A stretch of 50,024 nt of DNA, taken from NCBI GenBank assembly GCA_016779995.1, contig JADHMO010000012.1, positions 1 through 50,024 on the forward strand, written 5' to 3'. Positions within the stretch are counted from its first letter, which is position 1, and each line of letters starts with the position of its first letter. Positions 25,797 to 35,913 of the stretch are shown here, in pieces. The notes beneath the pieces are model-generated. The model ran no database searches. It worked only from the letters and a program-made list of their open reading frames with translations, and had not been told where the DNA came from. This DNA comes from Flavobacteriales bacterium. Lineage in GTDB: Bacteria > Bacteroidota > Bacteroidia > Flavobacteriales > UBA7312. The position numbers and the translations under genes were made by a program.

Positions 25797-28175
25797 TTAT
25801 AATTTAACGAATTTATAAAATTGTTCGTTGGTATTTATAAAATACACTCCTGCTTTTAACATTGAGACATCAATAACATTTTCATTAGTTGAAAGAAGTA
25901 ACTTGCCAGAAAGATTGTATATATTCTTTAATCCGACAATGGAAATATTAATCTGATTTTCGGCTGGATTAGGATATATAAAATCGTCAATGGCTAAATC
26001 ATAGTTAGTAGATACAGAATTGTCTTCATAAACTTCAAATCCATCTATACCAGCTTCTACCAAATGATTGTATGGGTTGTAATCAGAAACCTTAAATGAA
26101 ATTCTCATTTCGGATGTAGGAATTATAAATTGAGAAATATTAATATTTTTCTCTATCCATTGGTTATTCAATTGTCCAATAGTAGTTGAAACTAGTTTTG
26201 AGGTCATACCATTAGAAAGGTACACACTTAGGGAATCATCACCATCTGACCAACCGCTTCCATTAGCAAACCATTCAAAGTACCTTACTGTAGGATTATT
26301 ATAAGTTGTTAAATCAAATATTGGTGAAGTTACTAAGGTATAGCCGTCATCTACATCATCTGCTGTGGCTCCACCTCCTAAAGCATTTCCTGTAACTAAA
26401 GCATTGCTGTAACAATCACCAGAAATATCATCACTTGGATTATAGATTTCACCATTTTCAATAGTAGGATTAGGATTTCCTATTTCCCAAACACCACTCG
26501 ATGAGTTACCACTAACAAGCCAACCAAAATCAAAGGTAAAATCATCATAATATGAATCCTCTAAATTTAATAGTAAAGGTAAGCTATCATTTGATATAGT
26601 AAGAACATCGCATTTTGTACGATAACCCCAACTACCATAATAAAAGGTGTAGTCTGACTGATAAAGCGTGTCTAGTATAAACTCACCTAGCTGATTGGTT
26701 GTTAATGAGTCATTAAAAAAGTTGCTAGAAATCATCAAATTACAATTAGGAATACCGTTACCTTGACTATCTACAATTTTACCTGTTTTAGAAAAAGATT
26801 CCTTTGGTAATAAAGCTATGTTTTGAACTACAATTTCTCCGTTAACTAAAGTGACTTCTAATGTATCAGTAAAATAACCGTCTTTACTATACTCTACATC
26901 ATAGGTGTTTGCGTTATCTATACCCATAAAGTAATTACCAGATAAGTTTGTAGAAGCACTAATAATATTATAGGTTAAAATTCTAATGGTCGCATTGGGT
27001 ATAGGATTTCCAGAGAGTGAGTCTTTGACTAGACCTTCTAGAAAAGCTGCTCTTTCATATTCAGGGTCAAGAACTAAAAGTTGTCCTTCTCCATTTGGAC
27101 CACTATTTATTTCTACAGATAGCACTAGTCCAGATGGTAAATAAGGGTATGCACCCCACGAACCATCAAAGCCATCTCCTCCTCCTGAAAAGGCATCATA
27201 ATGCCCTACCTCCACCATATTGCTGGGGTGAGAAATATCATGTATAACTATACCATCTCTATAATATGAAGTGACGAGAAAATCCCCGTAAACATGTACG
27301 TTATGTGGAATAACTGTAGCTATTTCTGGAGATGAACGAATTCTATCAATCTCTTGAATATTACTCAAGTCTGAAACATCATATGCCGCTATGTATGCAC
27401 CACTTTTCTCATCAGTAGTAAATAAGGTTTTACCATCATCAGAAATCCAACAGTTGTGAGTAAAGGCGTTAGGCGTTTCATGAAAGGCTAGACTATCATT
27501 AAAAATTACTGGATTTGAAGGGTTTGAAACATCTATAGCAAAAAAGTAACCTTCATAAACTGCTGAGCCCCAAAGGGTATCACCACGAGCCATACCATCA
27601 TGTAAGTAGAAGTCATCGAATAAGCCTAAAATTTCTGGCAACACAATATTACCTTGTTCTAAAGAAACGTCAGTTACATCTAAAATAAGCGCACCAGCAT
27701 TGTTTTGAGAACTTCCACCTACATTACCTCCAAATATATAGGCTTTACCAAATTCATCTATATAAATGTTATGGGCTTTTGAGAACATAAAATTGCCTGA
27801 GTAATCATTATTTGTATACAGGTATGTACCCCCAGTCATATCGTTCAAGTCAACAATTAACAGACCATCTGAGCCTTCATCGGCAGTAACATAAGCGTAA
27901 TGCCCCCATACTTTAATATCTCTCCAAATGGATTGAACTCCTGGAATGAAAAATGATTCTGTAGGATTAGATGGGACTGATAAATTTACCACTGAAAAAC
28001 CATTTTGCAGTCCTACCAAAGCATACTCAGTACCAGTAGAATCTACATAGCCCCAAACATCATTACCTTTCGTACCTGGATAATCTAAAGAACCAACAAG
28101 AGATATGTTGCTACTACTTTGTGAAAAAACAGAAAAGGAAAAGGTTAGAATTAGTAGAATTAATAGCTTTTTCAT
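25797..28175 (-). CDS. Choice-of-anchor B protein with T9SS sorting domain
   Basis: This is a secreted surface protein of 792 residues. The start at 28175 gives a standard signal peptide (KKLLILLILTFSFSVFSQ). Residues about 20-375 form the choice-of-anchor B/LVIVD-repeat beta-propeller (NGFSVVNLSVPSNP, AHNIYIDEFGKAYIFGG, HDGMARGDTLWGSAVYEGYF). Two carboxypeptidase-regulatory-like beta domains follow (about 385-545; VKDSLSGNPIPNATIRI, IVDSQGNGIPNCNLMIS), then a jelly-roll region. The C-terminus has the type A T9SS tail (FIYPNPAENQINISI ... LKAGVYFINTN ... FVKL), so the protein should be exported by PorU-dependent secretion and anchored or released outside. Ligand unknown. Confidence 0.9.
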   Translation of the reverse strand: MKKLLILLILTFSFSVFSQSSSNISLVGSLDYPGTKGNDVWGYVDSTGTEYALVGLQNGFSVVNLSVPSNPTESFFIPGVQSIWRDIKVWGHYAYVTADEGSDGLLIVDLNDMTGGTYLYTNNDYSGNFMFSKAHNIYIDEFGKAYIFGGNVGGSSQNNAGALILDVTDVSLEQGNIVLPEILGLFDDFYLHDGMARGDTLWGSAVYEGYFFAIDVSNPSNPVIFNDSLAFHETPNAFTHNCWISDDGKTLFTTDEKSGAYIAAYDVSDLSNIQEIDRIRSSPEIATVIPHNVHVYGDFLVTSYYRDGIVIHDISHPSNMVEVGHYDAFSGGGDGFDGSWGAYPYLPSGLVLSVEINSGPNGEGQLLVLDPEYERAAFLEGLVKDSLSGNPIPNATIRILTYNIISASTNLSGNYFMGIDNANTYDVEYSKDGYFTDTLEVTLVNGEIVVQNIALLPKESFSKTGKIVDSQGNGIPNCNLMISSNFFNDSLTTNQLGEFILDTLYQSDYTFYYGSWGYRTKCDVLTISNDSLPLLLNLEDSYYDDFTFDFGWLVSGNSSSGVWEIGNPNPTIENGEIYNPSDDISGDCYSNALVTGNALGGGATADDVDDGYTLVTSPIFDLTTYNNPTVRYFEWFANGSGWSDGDDSLSVYLSNGMTSKLVSTTIGQLNNQWIEKNINISQFIIPTSEMRISFKVSDYNPYNHLVEAGIDGFEVYEDNSVSTNYDLAIDDFIYPNPAENQINISIVGLKNIYNLSGKLLLSTNENVIDVSMLKAGVYFINTNEQFYKFVKL

Positions 28176-28191
28176 AATGTGCAGTTTGGTA

Positions 28192-28199
28192 CAAATATA
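28192..28199 (-). promoter_or_regulatory. Bacteroidetes -7 promoter box
   Basis: The minus strand reads TATATTTG, 16 bases before ATG 28175 of the choice-of-anchor gene. It fits TAnnTTTG exactly and lies between the putative parC terminator and the gene. Confidence 0.55.
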
Positions 28200-28203
28200 C
28201 TTC

Positions 28204-28232
28204 AAAAAGGAATTGAGCTATTTAAAGCTCAA
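28204..28232 (-). terminator. Putative terminator of the topoisomerase IV operon
   Basis: An inverted repeat (TTGAGCT, six-base loop, AGCTCAA at 28213-28232) overlaps the last codons and stop of parC and is followed on the minus strand by TTCCTTTTT. The stem is only 7 bp and the T-run starts two bases late, so it is a weak intrinsic terminator candidate. Confidence 0.45.
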
Positions 28233-30846
28233 GTTTAAACTGATTGTCAGTACTATCCTCGTCAATTATAATTTTAGTTTCAGAATCTGTTTCATTTTCT
28301 ATTGGTTCTGACTCATTTTTTTCATCGGATAATTCTGAAGCACTAACATCATCAACAACAACTTCTTCTTCGATTTCTTTCTCAATTAAAGTGAGTTTAT
28401 GGACTTTTTTAGAACTCAATTTGTTACCCTGAGCATTTTCTCCCTTAATGGCAATAAAATCGTTTAAAATGATATTTTCTTCTTTCCTTTCTTTACCTCT
28501 TTCTTTAATGAAAGATATATCCAATTCAGGAGCAGGATGTGAAGTAATAATTTCTAAAAATGAACCTTTAGAATCACTGATTATAGAAGTTGCTTTGTCA
28601 TTATTAACGGCGAGAAATCGCTTTACATAGTAACAGTCTTTGGCATTGTCAAAGTAAACTGCTGTAAGCGGTCTTTCTTTTTTCCACTTTTCAATTAGTA
28701 AAATATCATCATTAAAATGTCTACCTAAATCGAAGTTGATGAGTTGTAAAACACCAGATTTTTGAACAACAAGTATTTTATCATCTGCTTCAAACTTGCC
28801 TAAATACTTACCTCTTTCTTCTATATTCAGTTTATTTATCACATCGTCAAACCAAATTTTTCTAGCAGATAATGTTGATACGCCTTCTTCTTTAAGTTCA
28901 ATTTTTTTGATGGGGGTTTTACAAACAAGGTTACCCATAGATAGCTTACCTTTTATAGCTAATTCAGAAAAATCGATATCAATTTTTAGCTTTTTTAGAC
29001 GCTGTAATGCTCTTAAGTGAACGGTAACTTTTTCAGCTTCACCATTTGGGTTTGCAGAAAAGTAAATGACTTCCCCTTTTCCATTTTTGGTAAGGTCATA
29101 TTCTTTGTCTCTTGTTGAGCTAGTGATGTGAAAACGCTTCATGTAGGAGTTTTTAGTAACCCCATTGGTATAAATCATGTTGTAAGTAGTTCTATCATCT
29201 TTTTTCTTAAACACAGCAACGTGTATGATATTTTTACCAACAAAGGTCTTTTTATCAACCTTGGTAACTACGACTTTACCATCTTTTCTAAATACTATTA
29301 TTTCATCGATATCAGAACAATTACAAACAAATTCATCTTTACGCATACTAGTGCCGATGAATCCTTCTTCTTTATTGACGTAAAGTTTTTGATTTTTAGC
29401 AACAACTTTGGTCGCAATAATATTATCAAAAGTTTTTATTTCTGTTCTTCTATCCCTGTGTTCACCGTATTTCTTTTTCAGATTTTTAAAATAATCAACC
29501 GCATAATCGACTAGATTAGCCAAGTGATTTTTAATGACTGCAATTTGCTCCTCAAGTTTTAGAATATCCTCATCTGCTTTAAAGCTATCAAACTTTGATA
29601 TTCTCTTAATTTTTATTTCTGTAAGTCTAACGATATCATCCTGAGTTACTTCTCTAAGAAGATGAGTAGTAAAAGGTTTAAGTCCTTTGTCAATGGCTTG
29701 GATTACAGATTCCCAGGTTTCACATTCTTCAATATCTCTGTAGATACGATTTTCAATGAATATCTTTTCTAAAGAGGAAAAATGCCATTTTTCTTGTAGC
29801 TCTTTAAGGTTTATTTCCAACTCCTTTTTTAACAACTCAAGGGTATTCTGTGTCGATACTTGTAGCATCTCACTAACTCCCATAAAACGTGGAGTGTCTC
29901 TGTCAATAACACAGCCTAATGGGGAAATGGCTAATTCACAATCTGTAAAACTATATAAGGCATCGATAGTTTTGTCTGGTGAAATTCCTGGATGTAAATA
30001 GACTAAAATTTCGACACCTTCAGAAGTATTATCATCTATTTTTTTAATCTTAATTTTTCCTTTATCGTTAGCTTTGAGAATAGAGTTTATCAAAGAAACT
30101 GTTGTGGTTCCATGCGGTAGTTCACTAATTTTAAGTGTCTTACTGTCTAAAACTGAAATTCTAGCTCTGACTCTGACTTTTCCTCCTCGCTTACCGTCAT
30201 TATAGTTAGAAAAATCTGCTTGTCCACCATTTGGAAAATCTGGATATATTTTGGGTTTGCTACCTTTTAAAATTTTAATCGAGGCATCAATTAATTCATT
30301 GAAGTTGTGGGGTAATACTTTTGTCGATAAACCTACTGCTATACCTTCAACACCTTGAGCTAATAATAATGGGAATTTGACAGGTAAAGCGACAGGTTCT
30401 TTTCCTCTCCCATCATACGATGGAGTAAACTCTGTAATCTTGGCATTGTACACTACTTCTAGTGCAAATTTGGATAGTTTTACTTCAATGTATCTAGCTG
30501 CCGCTGCACTATCTCCAGTCAGGGTATTTCCCCAGTTTCCTTGTAAGTCAAGAAGTATATCCTTTTGACCGATTTGAACCATAGCATCGTAGATAGAAGC
30601 ATCTCCATGCGGGTGGTATTTCATAGAATGACCTACTACATTGGCAACTTTATGAAAACGGCCATCATCTAAGTCTTTTAAAGCATGAAGAATACGTCTT
30701 TGTACTGGCTTAAGACCATCTTCAATTAAGGGGACAGAACGTTCTAAAATAACATAAGAAGCATAGTCCAAAAACCAATTCCTATACATTCCATTGACGT
30801 GAGAAATGTCTTGTGGCAAATTGTTATGTTCTGAATTATTTTCCAC
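28222..30846 (-). CDS. parC: DNA topoisomerase IV subunit A
   Basis: This 874-residue type IIA topoisomerase A subunit cuts and rejoins DNA to separate linked daughter chromosomes. The winged-helix/breakage domain includes GLKPVQRRILHAL, KYHPHGDASIYDAMV and the catalytic Tyr119 in SAAAARYIEVKLS. After about residue 480 comes a C-terminal beta-pinwheel-like domain, and the last ~50 residues are an acidic tail (SDEKNESEPIENETDSE). It is paired with the B subunit at 31318-33165, with one small gene between. Subunit assignment to Topo IV rather than gyrase rests on the absence of a clear GyrA-box and on the ParE-like partner, and is likely but not absolute. Confidence 0.88.
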   Translation of the reverse strand: MENNSEHNNLPQDISHVNGMYRNWFLDYASYVILERSVPLIEDGLKPVQRRILHALKDLDDGRFHKVANVVGHSMKYHPHGDASIYDAMVQIGQKDILLDLQGNWGNTLTGDSAAAARYIEVKLSKFALEVVYNAKITEFTPSYDGRGKEPVALPVKFPLLLAQGVEGIAVGLSTKVLPHNFNELIDASIKILKGSKPKIYPDFPNGGQADFSNYNDGKRGGKVRVRARISVLDSKTLKISELPHGTTTVSLINSILKANDKGKIKIKKIDDNTSEGVEILVYLHPGISPDKTIDALYSFTDCELAISPLGCVIDRDTPRFMGVSEMLQVSTQNTLELLKKELEINLKELQEKWHFSSLEKIFIENRIYRDIEECETWESVIQAIDKGLKPFTTHLLREVTQDDIVRLTEIKIKRISKFDSFKADEDILKLEEQIAVIKNHLANLVDYAVDYFKNLKKKYGEHRDRRTEIKTFDNIIATKVVAKNQKLYVNKEEGFIGTSMRKDEFVCNCSDIDEIIVFRKDGKVVVTKVDKKTFVGKNIIHVAVFKKKDDRTTYNMIYTNGVTKNSYMKRFHITSSTRDKEYDLTKNGKGEVIYFSANPNGEAEKVTVHLRALQRLKKLKIDIDFSELAIKGKLSMGNLVCKTPIKKIELKEEGVSTLSARKIWFDDVINKLNIEERGKYLGKFEADDKILVVQKSGVLQLINFDLGRHFNDDILLIEKWKKERPLTAVYFDNAKDCYYVKRFLAVNNDKATSIISDSKGSFLEIITSHPAPELDISFIKERGKERKEENIILNDFIAIKGENAQGNKLSSKKVHKLTLIEKEIEEEVVVDDVSASELSDEKNESEPIENETDSETKIIIDEDSTDNQFKLEL

Positions 30847-31325
30847 TATTTGCTAAAATTTAATTTTTGTTTTAAATCTTCTTGCTCTGCTCGTGATAAA
30901 AGAGATATGTTAACTTTACTTTTCACTGATTTATTTTTTATCATTTGTCTGACAACTAAAGATTTTCTTAATCCAAAATGGGATGTAGAAATATTATTTT
31001 CAAATGGTTCTTTGATGTTGACTATAATTTTCTCTCTATAGTTTTCAGAAAATTCACTCATAAAAATACAACTGGAGTAAATTTTCAAGTGTTCAGCATT
31101 TTTTTCAATTTTAAAATCATTTAAGCCTACTAATGACAATAATAATGGTAGAGCCATAGGTAATAAAATATATAACATATTTTGTTGAAGAAAATAGCGG
31201 ATACTGCCATTAGTAAAACATAGAAAAACAAAAAAAATAAAGTATGACACTAGCATAATTAAATAAATACTCTTTATCAAAAAGAGTTTATTATCATTTG
31301 AAAAAATGTCTTTATTATTATTCAT
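30846..31325 (-). CDS. Small membrane protein of unknown function between parE and parC
   Basis: This 159-residue protein has two predicted transmembrane helices ([16 protein letters not shown] and [17 protein letters not shown]) and a cytosolic C-terminal half with [11 protein letters not shown] and [19 protein letters not shown]. It overlaps the stop of parE by 8 bases and its stop touches the parC start, so it is embedded in the operon. It is clearly related to the protein at 44308-44772 (shared NG before helix 2, ILP..P.LLS.VG, F/LGL[RK]KSL, NxS[IL]LS motifs). The start was set at 31325; a start at 31343 would overlap parE further. Function unknown; no DNA-related motif was seen. Confidence 0.8.
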   Translation of the reverse strand: MNNNKDIFSNDNKLFLIKSIYLIMLVSYFIFFVFLCFTNGSIRYFLQQNMLYILLPMALPLLLSLVGLNDFKIEKNAEHLKIYSSCIFMSEFSENYREKIIVNIKEPFENNISTSHFGLRKSLVVRQMIKNKSVKSKVNISLLSRAEQEDLKQKLNFSK

Positions 31326-33165
31326 AACTAATATCTTTTTCAACTCTTAAATTTTCGATAATAAATTCTTGTCTTTCTGGCGTATTCTTGCCCATGTAAA
31401 AAGAAAGCATGTCTTCAATATTCATTTTTTTACCAATGATTACTGGTTCAAGCCTCATGTCTTTTCCTATAAAATGCTTAAACTCATTAGGCGATATTTC
31501 ACCTAAGCCCTTAAATCGTGTTACTTCAGGGCTTCTTCCTAGTTTTTCTAAAGCATTAACCCTTTCCTCCTCAGAATAACAATAGATAGTTTCTTTTTTA
31601 TTTCTAACTCTGTATAATGGAGTTTCAAGAATGTATAAATAACCGTCCTTGATAAGCTCTGGAAAAAATTGCAAAAAGAATGTAATCAACAGCAGTCTAA
31701 TATGCATACCATCAACATCGGCATCAGTAGCAATAACTACATTTTTGTACCTCAATCCCTCTAGGCCATCCTCAATATTTAAAGCGGCTTGTAGTAGATT
31801 AAACTCTTCATTTTCATAGACTATTTTTTTGGTAAGTCCGTAAGAATTTAAAGGCTTACCTTTTAAGCTAAAAACAGCCTGTGTATTCACATCCCTTACT
31901 TTGGTGATAGAACCACTTGCTGAATCTCCCTCTGTAATGAATAACGTAGTTTCTAATCTTCTATCATTTTTCTCATTATTGAAATGGATCCGACAATCTC
32001 TAAGTTTCCTGTTGTGTAAATTAGCTTTTTTAGCACGTTCTTTAGCCAACTTACGAACACCTGCTAGTGCTTTCCTTTCTTTTTCTGCTTCAATAATTTT
32101 CTTCAAAAACAACTCTGCCGTCTGAGGGTTTTTGTGAAGATAATTATCTAATTGCGTTTTGATAAAATCATTAACAAAGGTTCTAATAGTCACCATTCCT
32201 GGACCTATCTCATTAGAACCTAATTTTGTTTTGGTTTGGGATTCAAAGACTGGCTCTATAACTTTTATACTCACTGCCGCAACAATACTTTGGCGGATAT
32301 CAACGGCATCAAAATTTTTGCCGTAAAACTCTCTTACAGTCTTAACAACAGCCTCTCTAAAAGCCGCTTGATGTGTACCTCCTTGGGTGGTGTGCTGACC
32401 ATTTACGAATGAAAAATATTGTTCGCCATAACCCTTTTGTGAATGTGTCATTGCCACCTCAATGTCCTCTCCCTTTAGATGCATAACGGGATAAACAATT
32501 TTAGAGTCGATATTTTGGTCTAATAAATCCTTAAGTCCATTTTCAGAATAGAACTTCTCTCCATTATAAATTATAGTTAAACCTGGATTAAGGTAACAGT
32601 AGTTCCAAAGCATTTTTTCCACATACTCATTAAGAAAGCGGAAATTACCAAAAATGGTATTGTCAGGAATAAAAGTAACTTTAGTACCCTTTCTATTAGA
32701 AGTACTTTCAATTGGTGCATCATTGATGATAACACCATTTTCAAATTCTGCTAGTTTACTTTGTTCTTCTCTAACACTTTGAATTTTGAAATAGCTAGAA
32801 AGTGCATTAACAGCTTTAGTACCTACACCATTCAGTCCAACTGATTTTTTAAAGGCTTTAGAATCGTATTTAGCTCCTGTATTTATTTTAGATACACAAT
32901 CGATAACTTTTCCTAGAGGTATGCCACGACCATAATCTCTTATAGTGACTTTTTTATCTCGGATAGAAACTTCAATAGTTTTTCCATTACCCATCACATA
33001 CTCATCAATGGAATTATCGATGACTTCTTTGATAAGGATATATATACCATCATCAGCAGATGAGCCATCTCCTAGCTTACCAATGTACATTCCAGGGCGA
33101 AGACGGATATGCTCTTTCCAGTCTAAGGAACGAATGTTGTCTTCTGTATACTGATTTTCTGCCAT
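31318..33165 (-). CDS. parE: DNA topoisomerase IV subunit B
   Basis: This 615-residue ATPase subunit drives strand passage. The GHKL ATPase domain has [14 protein letters not shown] (Mg-binding Asn), DYGRGIPLG and [14 protein letters not shown]. The TOPRIM domain has [12 protein letters not shown] and [13 protein letters not shown]. The PLKGKP-type segment reads [11 protein letters not shown]. Length matches ParE rather than the longer gyrase B. It is first in a three-gene operon with the small membrane protein and parC. Start ATG 33165 is at the divergent gap with the M61 peptidase gene. Confidence 0.92.
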   Translation of the reverse strand: MAENQYTEDNIRSLDWKEHIRLRPGMYIGKLGDGSSADDGIYILIKEVIDNSIDEYVMGNGKTIEVSIRDKKVTIRDYGRGIPLGKVIDCVSKINTGAKYDSKAFKKSVGLNGVGTKAVNALSSYFKIQSVREEQSKLAEFENGVIINDAPIESTSNRKGTKVTFIPDNTIFGNFRFLNEYVEKMLWNYCYLNPGLTIIYNGEKFYSENGLKDLLDQNIDSKIVYPVMHLKGEDIEVAMTHSQKGYGEQYFSFVNGQHTTQGGTHQAAFREAVVKTVREFYGKNFDAVDIRQSIVAAVSIKVIEPVFESQTKTKLGSNEIGPGMVTIRTFVNDFIKTQLDNYLHKNPQTAELFLKKIIEAEKERKALAGVRKLAKERAKKANLHNRKLRDCRIHFNNEKNDRRLETTLFITEGDSASGSITKVRDVNTQAVFSLKGKPLNSYGLTKKIVYENEEFNLLQAALNIEDGLEGLRYKNVVIATDADVDGMHIRLLLITFFLQFFPELIKDGYLYILETPLYRVRNKKETIYCYSEEERVNALEKLGRSPEVTRFKGLGEISPNEFKHFIGKDMRLEPVIIGKKMNIEDMLSFYMGKNTPERQEFIIENLRVEKDISYE

Positions 33166-33279
33166 TGATTAGCTTTAGTTCTTGGTGTTATAAAAAAGGA
33201 TTGTAAAATTAAAAAAGACTATTCAAAATCACTTCTAAATGGCTCAACTTTATTAACAGAGTTTTCAACTAAGAAAACG

Positions 33280-33287
33280 TATCTTTG
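33280..33287 (+). promoter_or_regulatory. Bacteroidetes -7 promoter box for the M61 peptidase
   Basis: TATCTTTG fits TAnnTTTG exactly and ends 18 bases before ATG 33306. It overlaps the TTG codon at 33285, arguing against that codon as translation start. Confidence 0.6.
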
Positions 33288-33305
33288 AAACTTAATTTTG
33301 GCACT

Positions 33306-35006
33306 ATGATTGAATATCTATTTTCATACAAAAATGCACACAAACACTTCATTGATATTGATTTAAAAGTCAAGACTAGAGGCGAAAAATCACTTTCATT
33401 TCAACTTCCAGCTTGGAGACCCGGTAGATATGAGTTAGCAGACTTTGCAAAAAACATCCAAAAATGGAACGCTTTTGATGAAAATGGAAATGAAATACCA
33501 TTCAGAAAAATTACTAAAGACCTTTGGGAAGTCGCCTGTGATGGTGTTGAAGAAGTGACCATTACCTACAACTATTATGCAAATGTTCTTGATGCTGGTT
33601 CATCGTATTTAGACCAAAACCAGTTGTACGTCAATCCAGTAAACTGCTGTATGTATGTAGTAGGGAGAGAAAATGAAAAATATAGTCTTGAACTAGATAT
33701 ACCAAATGACTATCAAATTGCTTGTGGTATTAAAGAAAATAACGGCACACTTGTAGCCGAAAATTTTGATGTATTGGCGGAATCTCCCTTTATTGCTTCA
33801 AACAGTATGCAATACGTCAGTTACGAAGTAGAAGGTGTTACTTACCATATATGGATTCAAGGACCTTGCCATCCTAAGCTAGATAAATTATCCGCTGACT
33901 TCAAGGCTTTTACTATTGAGCAAGTCAAAAATTTTGGCAGCTTACCTGTCAATGATTATCATTTTTTGTTTCAAATCACCCCTTACAGAAGTTATCATGG
34001 AGTAGAGCATACCAATTCAACTGTTATCTTGATGGGTAATGTCGAAGATGTTTTTGAAAAACAATACGACAACATTTTAGGCATTTGTTCTCACGAATTG
34101 TATCACACCTGGAACATCAAGGCTATTCGACCAAAGGAGATGTTGCCTTATGATTACAGCAAGGAAAATTACTCAAGACTAGGCTATGTGGCTGAAGGGG
34201 TAACTACCTACATGGGAGATTTGATGTTAAAACGAAGTGGTGTATTTAATTGGCAACAATTTCTAAAAACTCAAGATGAAAACCTAAAACGTCATTATGA
34301 AAACGATGGTAGACACAATATGTCAGTTGCTGATAGTGGTTTTGATTCATGGCTAGACGGCTATTCTCTAGGAATACCCAATAGAAAAACTTCCATTTAT
34401 GCTGATGGCGCTTTGAATATGCTGATGATTGATTTATTTATCATAGAAAATTCTGACGGCAAATATTCACTCAATGATGTCATGAAACGATTGTATGATG
34501 AGTATTCAATTACTGGATATACAGAAGATGACTTTCAACAACTTTGTGTTGAGTACGGTGGCTTGAAAGTAAGTGAAGTGTTCAGCAATCACATTTATGG
34601 AATAGAAGATTATACAAACAGTTTAAAATCAGCCCTAGAGGTTGTTGGCTTTGAATTGGTAAAAATTAATAACCCCAACTTAAGCGCCGATAAGTTTGGT
34701 TTTATATCCATAGTAGATAATGGTAAACACATCATTAAAAAAGTTCAAAATAACAGTATTGCCGATGCTAATGGCATTGCTGTTGATGATGAAGTAATGA
34801 GTATTAATGGTATTGAAACCAAAGACAAAACAATGAATGACTTACTTAGTGATAGCACAGGAACAGTGAGCATTAAAATAAAGAAACGATTTGGCATTAG
34901 TGAAATGGATTTAGAATGTGGTCACTACTACCCTATTTATCAGCTACAAAAGCTAGAAAATGCCGATGACAAACAATTACTATACAGAACCGTTTGGGCT
35001 AAATAA
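33306..35006 (+). CDS. M61 family metallopeptidase with PDZ domain
   Basis: This is a zinc aminopeptidase-type enzyme (glycyl aminopeptidase family) of 566 residues. The N-terminal beta domain begins MIEYLFSYKNAHKHFIDID. The catalytic domain has HELYH at 263-267 (zinc His pair and catalytic Glu) with the third ligand Glu at 297 in YVAEGVTTYMGDLM. A PDZ-like domain occupies about 455-545 (IKKVQNNSIADANGIAVDDEV, MSINGIETKDK). No signal peptide is present, so it is probably cytosolic; substrate unknown. ATG 33306 was chosen because the upstream TTG at 33285 lies in the -7 box. Confidence 0.9.
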   Translation: MIEYLFSYKNAHKHFIDIDLKVKTRGEKSLSFQLPAWRPGRYELADFAKNIQKWNAFDENGNEIPFRKITKDLWEVACDGVEEVTITYNYYANVLDAGSSYLDQNQLYVNPVNCCMYVVGRENEKYSLELDIPNDYQIACGIKENNGTLVAENFDVLAESPFIASNSMQYVSYEVEGVTYHIWIQGPCHPKLDKLSADFKAFTIEQVKNFGSLPVNDYHFLFQITPYRSYHGVEHTNSTVILMGNVEDVFEKQYDNILGICSHELYHTWNIKAIRPKEMLPYDYSKENYSRLGYVAEGVTTYMGDLMLKRSGVFNWQQFLKTQDENLKRHYENDGRHNMSVADSGFDSWLDGYSLGIPNRKTSIYADGALNMLMIDLFIIENSDGKYSLNDVMKRLYDEYSITGYTEDDFQQLCVEYGGLKVSEVFSNHIYGIEDYTNSLKSALEVVGFELVKINNPNLSADKFGFISIVDNGKHIIKKVQNNSIADANGIAVDDEVMSINGIETKDKTMNDLLSDSTGTVSIKIKKRFGISEMDLECGHYYPIYQLQKLENADDKQLLYRTVWAK

Positions 35007-35013
35007 TTTAACT

Positions 35014-35868
35014 ATGGCTACCTTTAAAAATTACTTATCACTTATCAAGTTTAGTCATACTATTTTTGCTTTACCATTTGCTCTAATTGGTTTCTTTTTA
35101 GCCAGTAAGGAGTATGGTTTTGAATGGCACACTTTAATTTATGTACTCTTATGTATGCTATTTGCTCGTTCAGCAGCTATGGCGTTCAATCGTTACATCG
35201 ACAGAGATATAGATTTGGACAACCCTAGGACAGCACAAGTTCGAGAAATTCCAAACGGTACAATTAAGCCAAAATCGGCTTTACTATTTGTTATTTTTAA
35301 CAGTTTAGCTTTTGTAGCTACAACCTACTTTATCAATACACTTTGTTTTTACCTTTCGCCCATTGCCTTATTGGTTATTTTAGGATATAGTTATACCAAA
35401 CGGTTTACGGCCTTATGTCATTTAGTATTAGGTCTAGGATTATCATTAGCTCCAATAGGTGCATTTCTAGCAGTATCGGCTCAATTTTCATTAGTACCTC
35501 TATTATTTTCTGTTGCAGTGCTATTTTGGGTAGCAGGTTTTGACATTATCTATTCTTTGCAAGATGATAAATTTGATAGCGCACATCAATTACATTCAAT
35601 TCCAGTAGCCTTAGGTCGAAAAAATGCACTCCTGTTGAGTCGTTTTTTACACCTTGTTACAGCAGCTAGTTTATTTTACGCAGGACAACTATTAGAAACC
35701 CAATATTTGTATTGGATAGGTTTCGTAATATTTACATTATTACTGTTCTACCAACACAGTTTGGTATCAGAAAAAAACCTCTCTAAAGTCAATTTAGCTT
35801 TCTTTACTACAAATGGAATTGCCTCTATTATTTTTGGTGCATTTGTCATTTTAGGACTACTCTTCTAA
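35014..35868 (+). CDS. UbiA-family polyprenyltransferase
   Basis: This 284-residue integral membrane prenyltransferase has about eight hydrophobic helices. The two Asp-rich prenyl-diphosphate sites are present: NRYIDRDIDLDNPRT and YSLQDDKFDSAH. GYSYTKRFTALCHLVLGLGL is typical of the 4-hydroxybenzoate-type UbiA/MqnP subgroup. Because Bacteroidetes use menaquinone, a futalosine-pathway (MqnP) or related quinone role is more likely than ubiquinone synthesis, but other quinone genes are not seen. ATG 35014 is 7 bases after the M61 stop; a start at 34960 would overlap that gene by 47 bases. Confidence 0.9.
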   Translation: MATFKNYLSLIKFSHTIFALPFALIGFFLASKEYGFEWHTLIYVLLCMLFARSAAMAFNRYIDRDIDLDNPRTAQVREIPNGTIKPKSALLFVIFNSLAFVATTYFINTLCFYLSPIALLVILGYSYTKRFTALCHLVLGLGLSLAPIGAFLAVSAQFSLVPLLFSVAVLFWVAGFDIIYSLQDDKFDSAHQLHSIPVALGRKNALLLSRFLHLVTAASLFYAGQLLETQYLYWIGFVIFTLLLFYQHSLVSEKNLSKVNLAFFTTNGIASIIFGAFVILGLLF

Positions 35869-35884
35869 ATCCTCATTTTTTTCT

Positions 35885-35892
35885 TAATTTCG
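35885..35892 (+). promoter_or_regulatory. Possible -7 box for the E1 dehydrogenase gene
   Basis: TAATTTCG matches TAnnTTTG with one mismatch (C for T at position 7) and ends 21 bases before ATG 35914, the same spacing seen at other genes here. Confidence 0.4.
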
Positions 35893-35913
35893 CCTCATCA
35901 AACCCCAAGATTT

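Noticed and set aside
29128-29514. Open frame of 128 codons on the plus strand inside parC
   Set aside because: It is antisense to conserved parC sequence, has no promoter-like box in place and no recognisable protein features.
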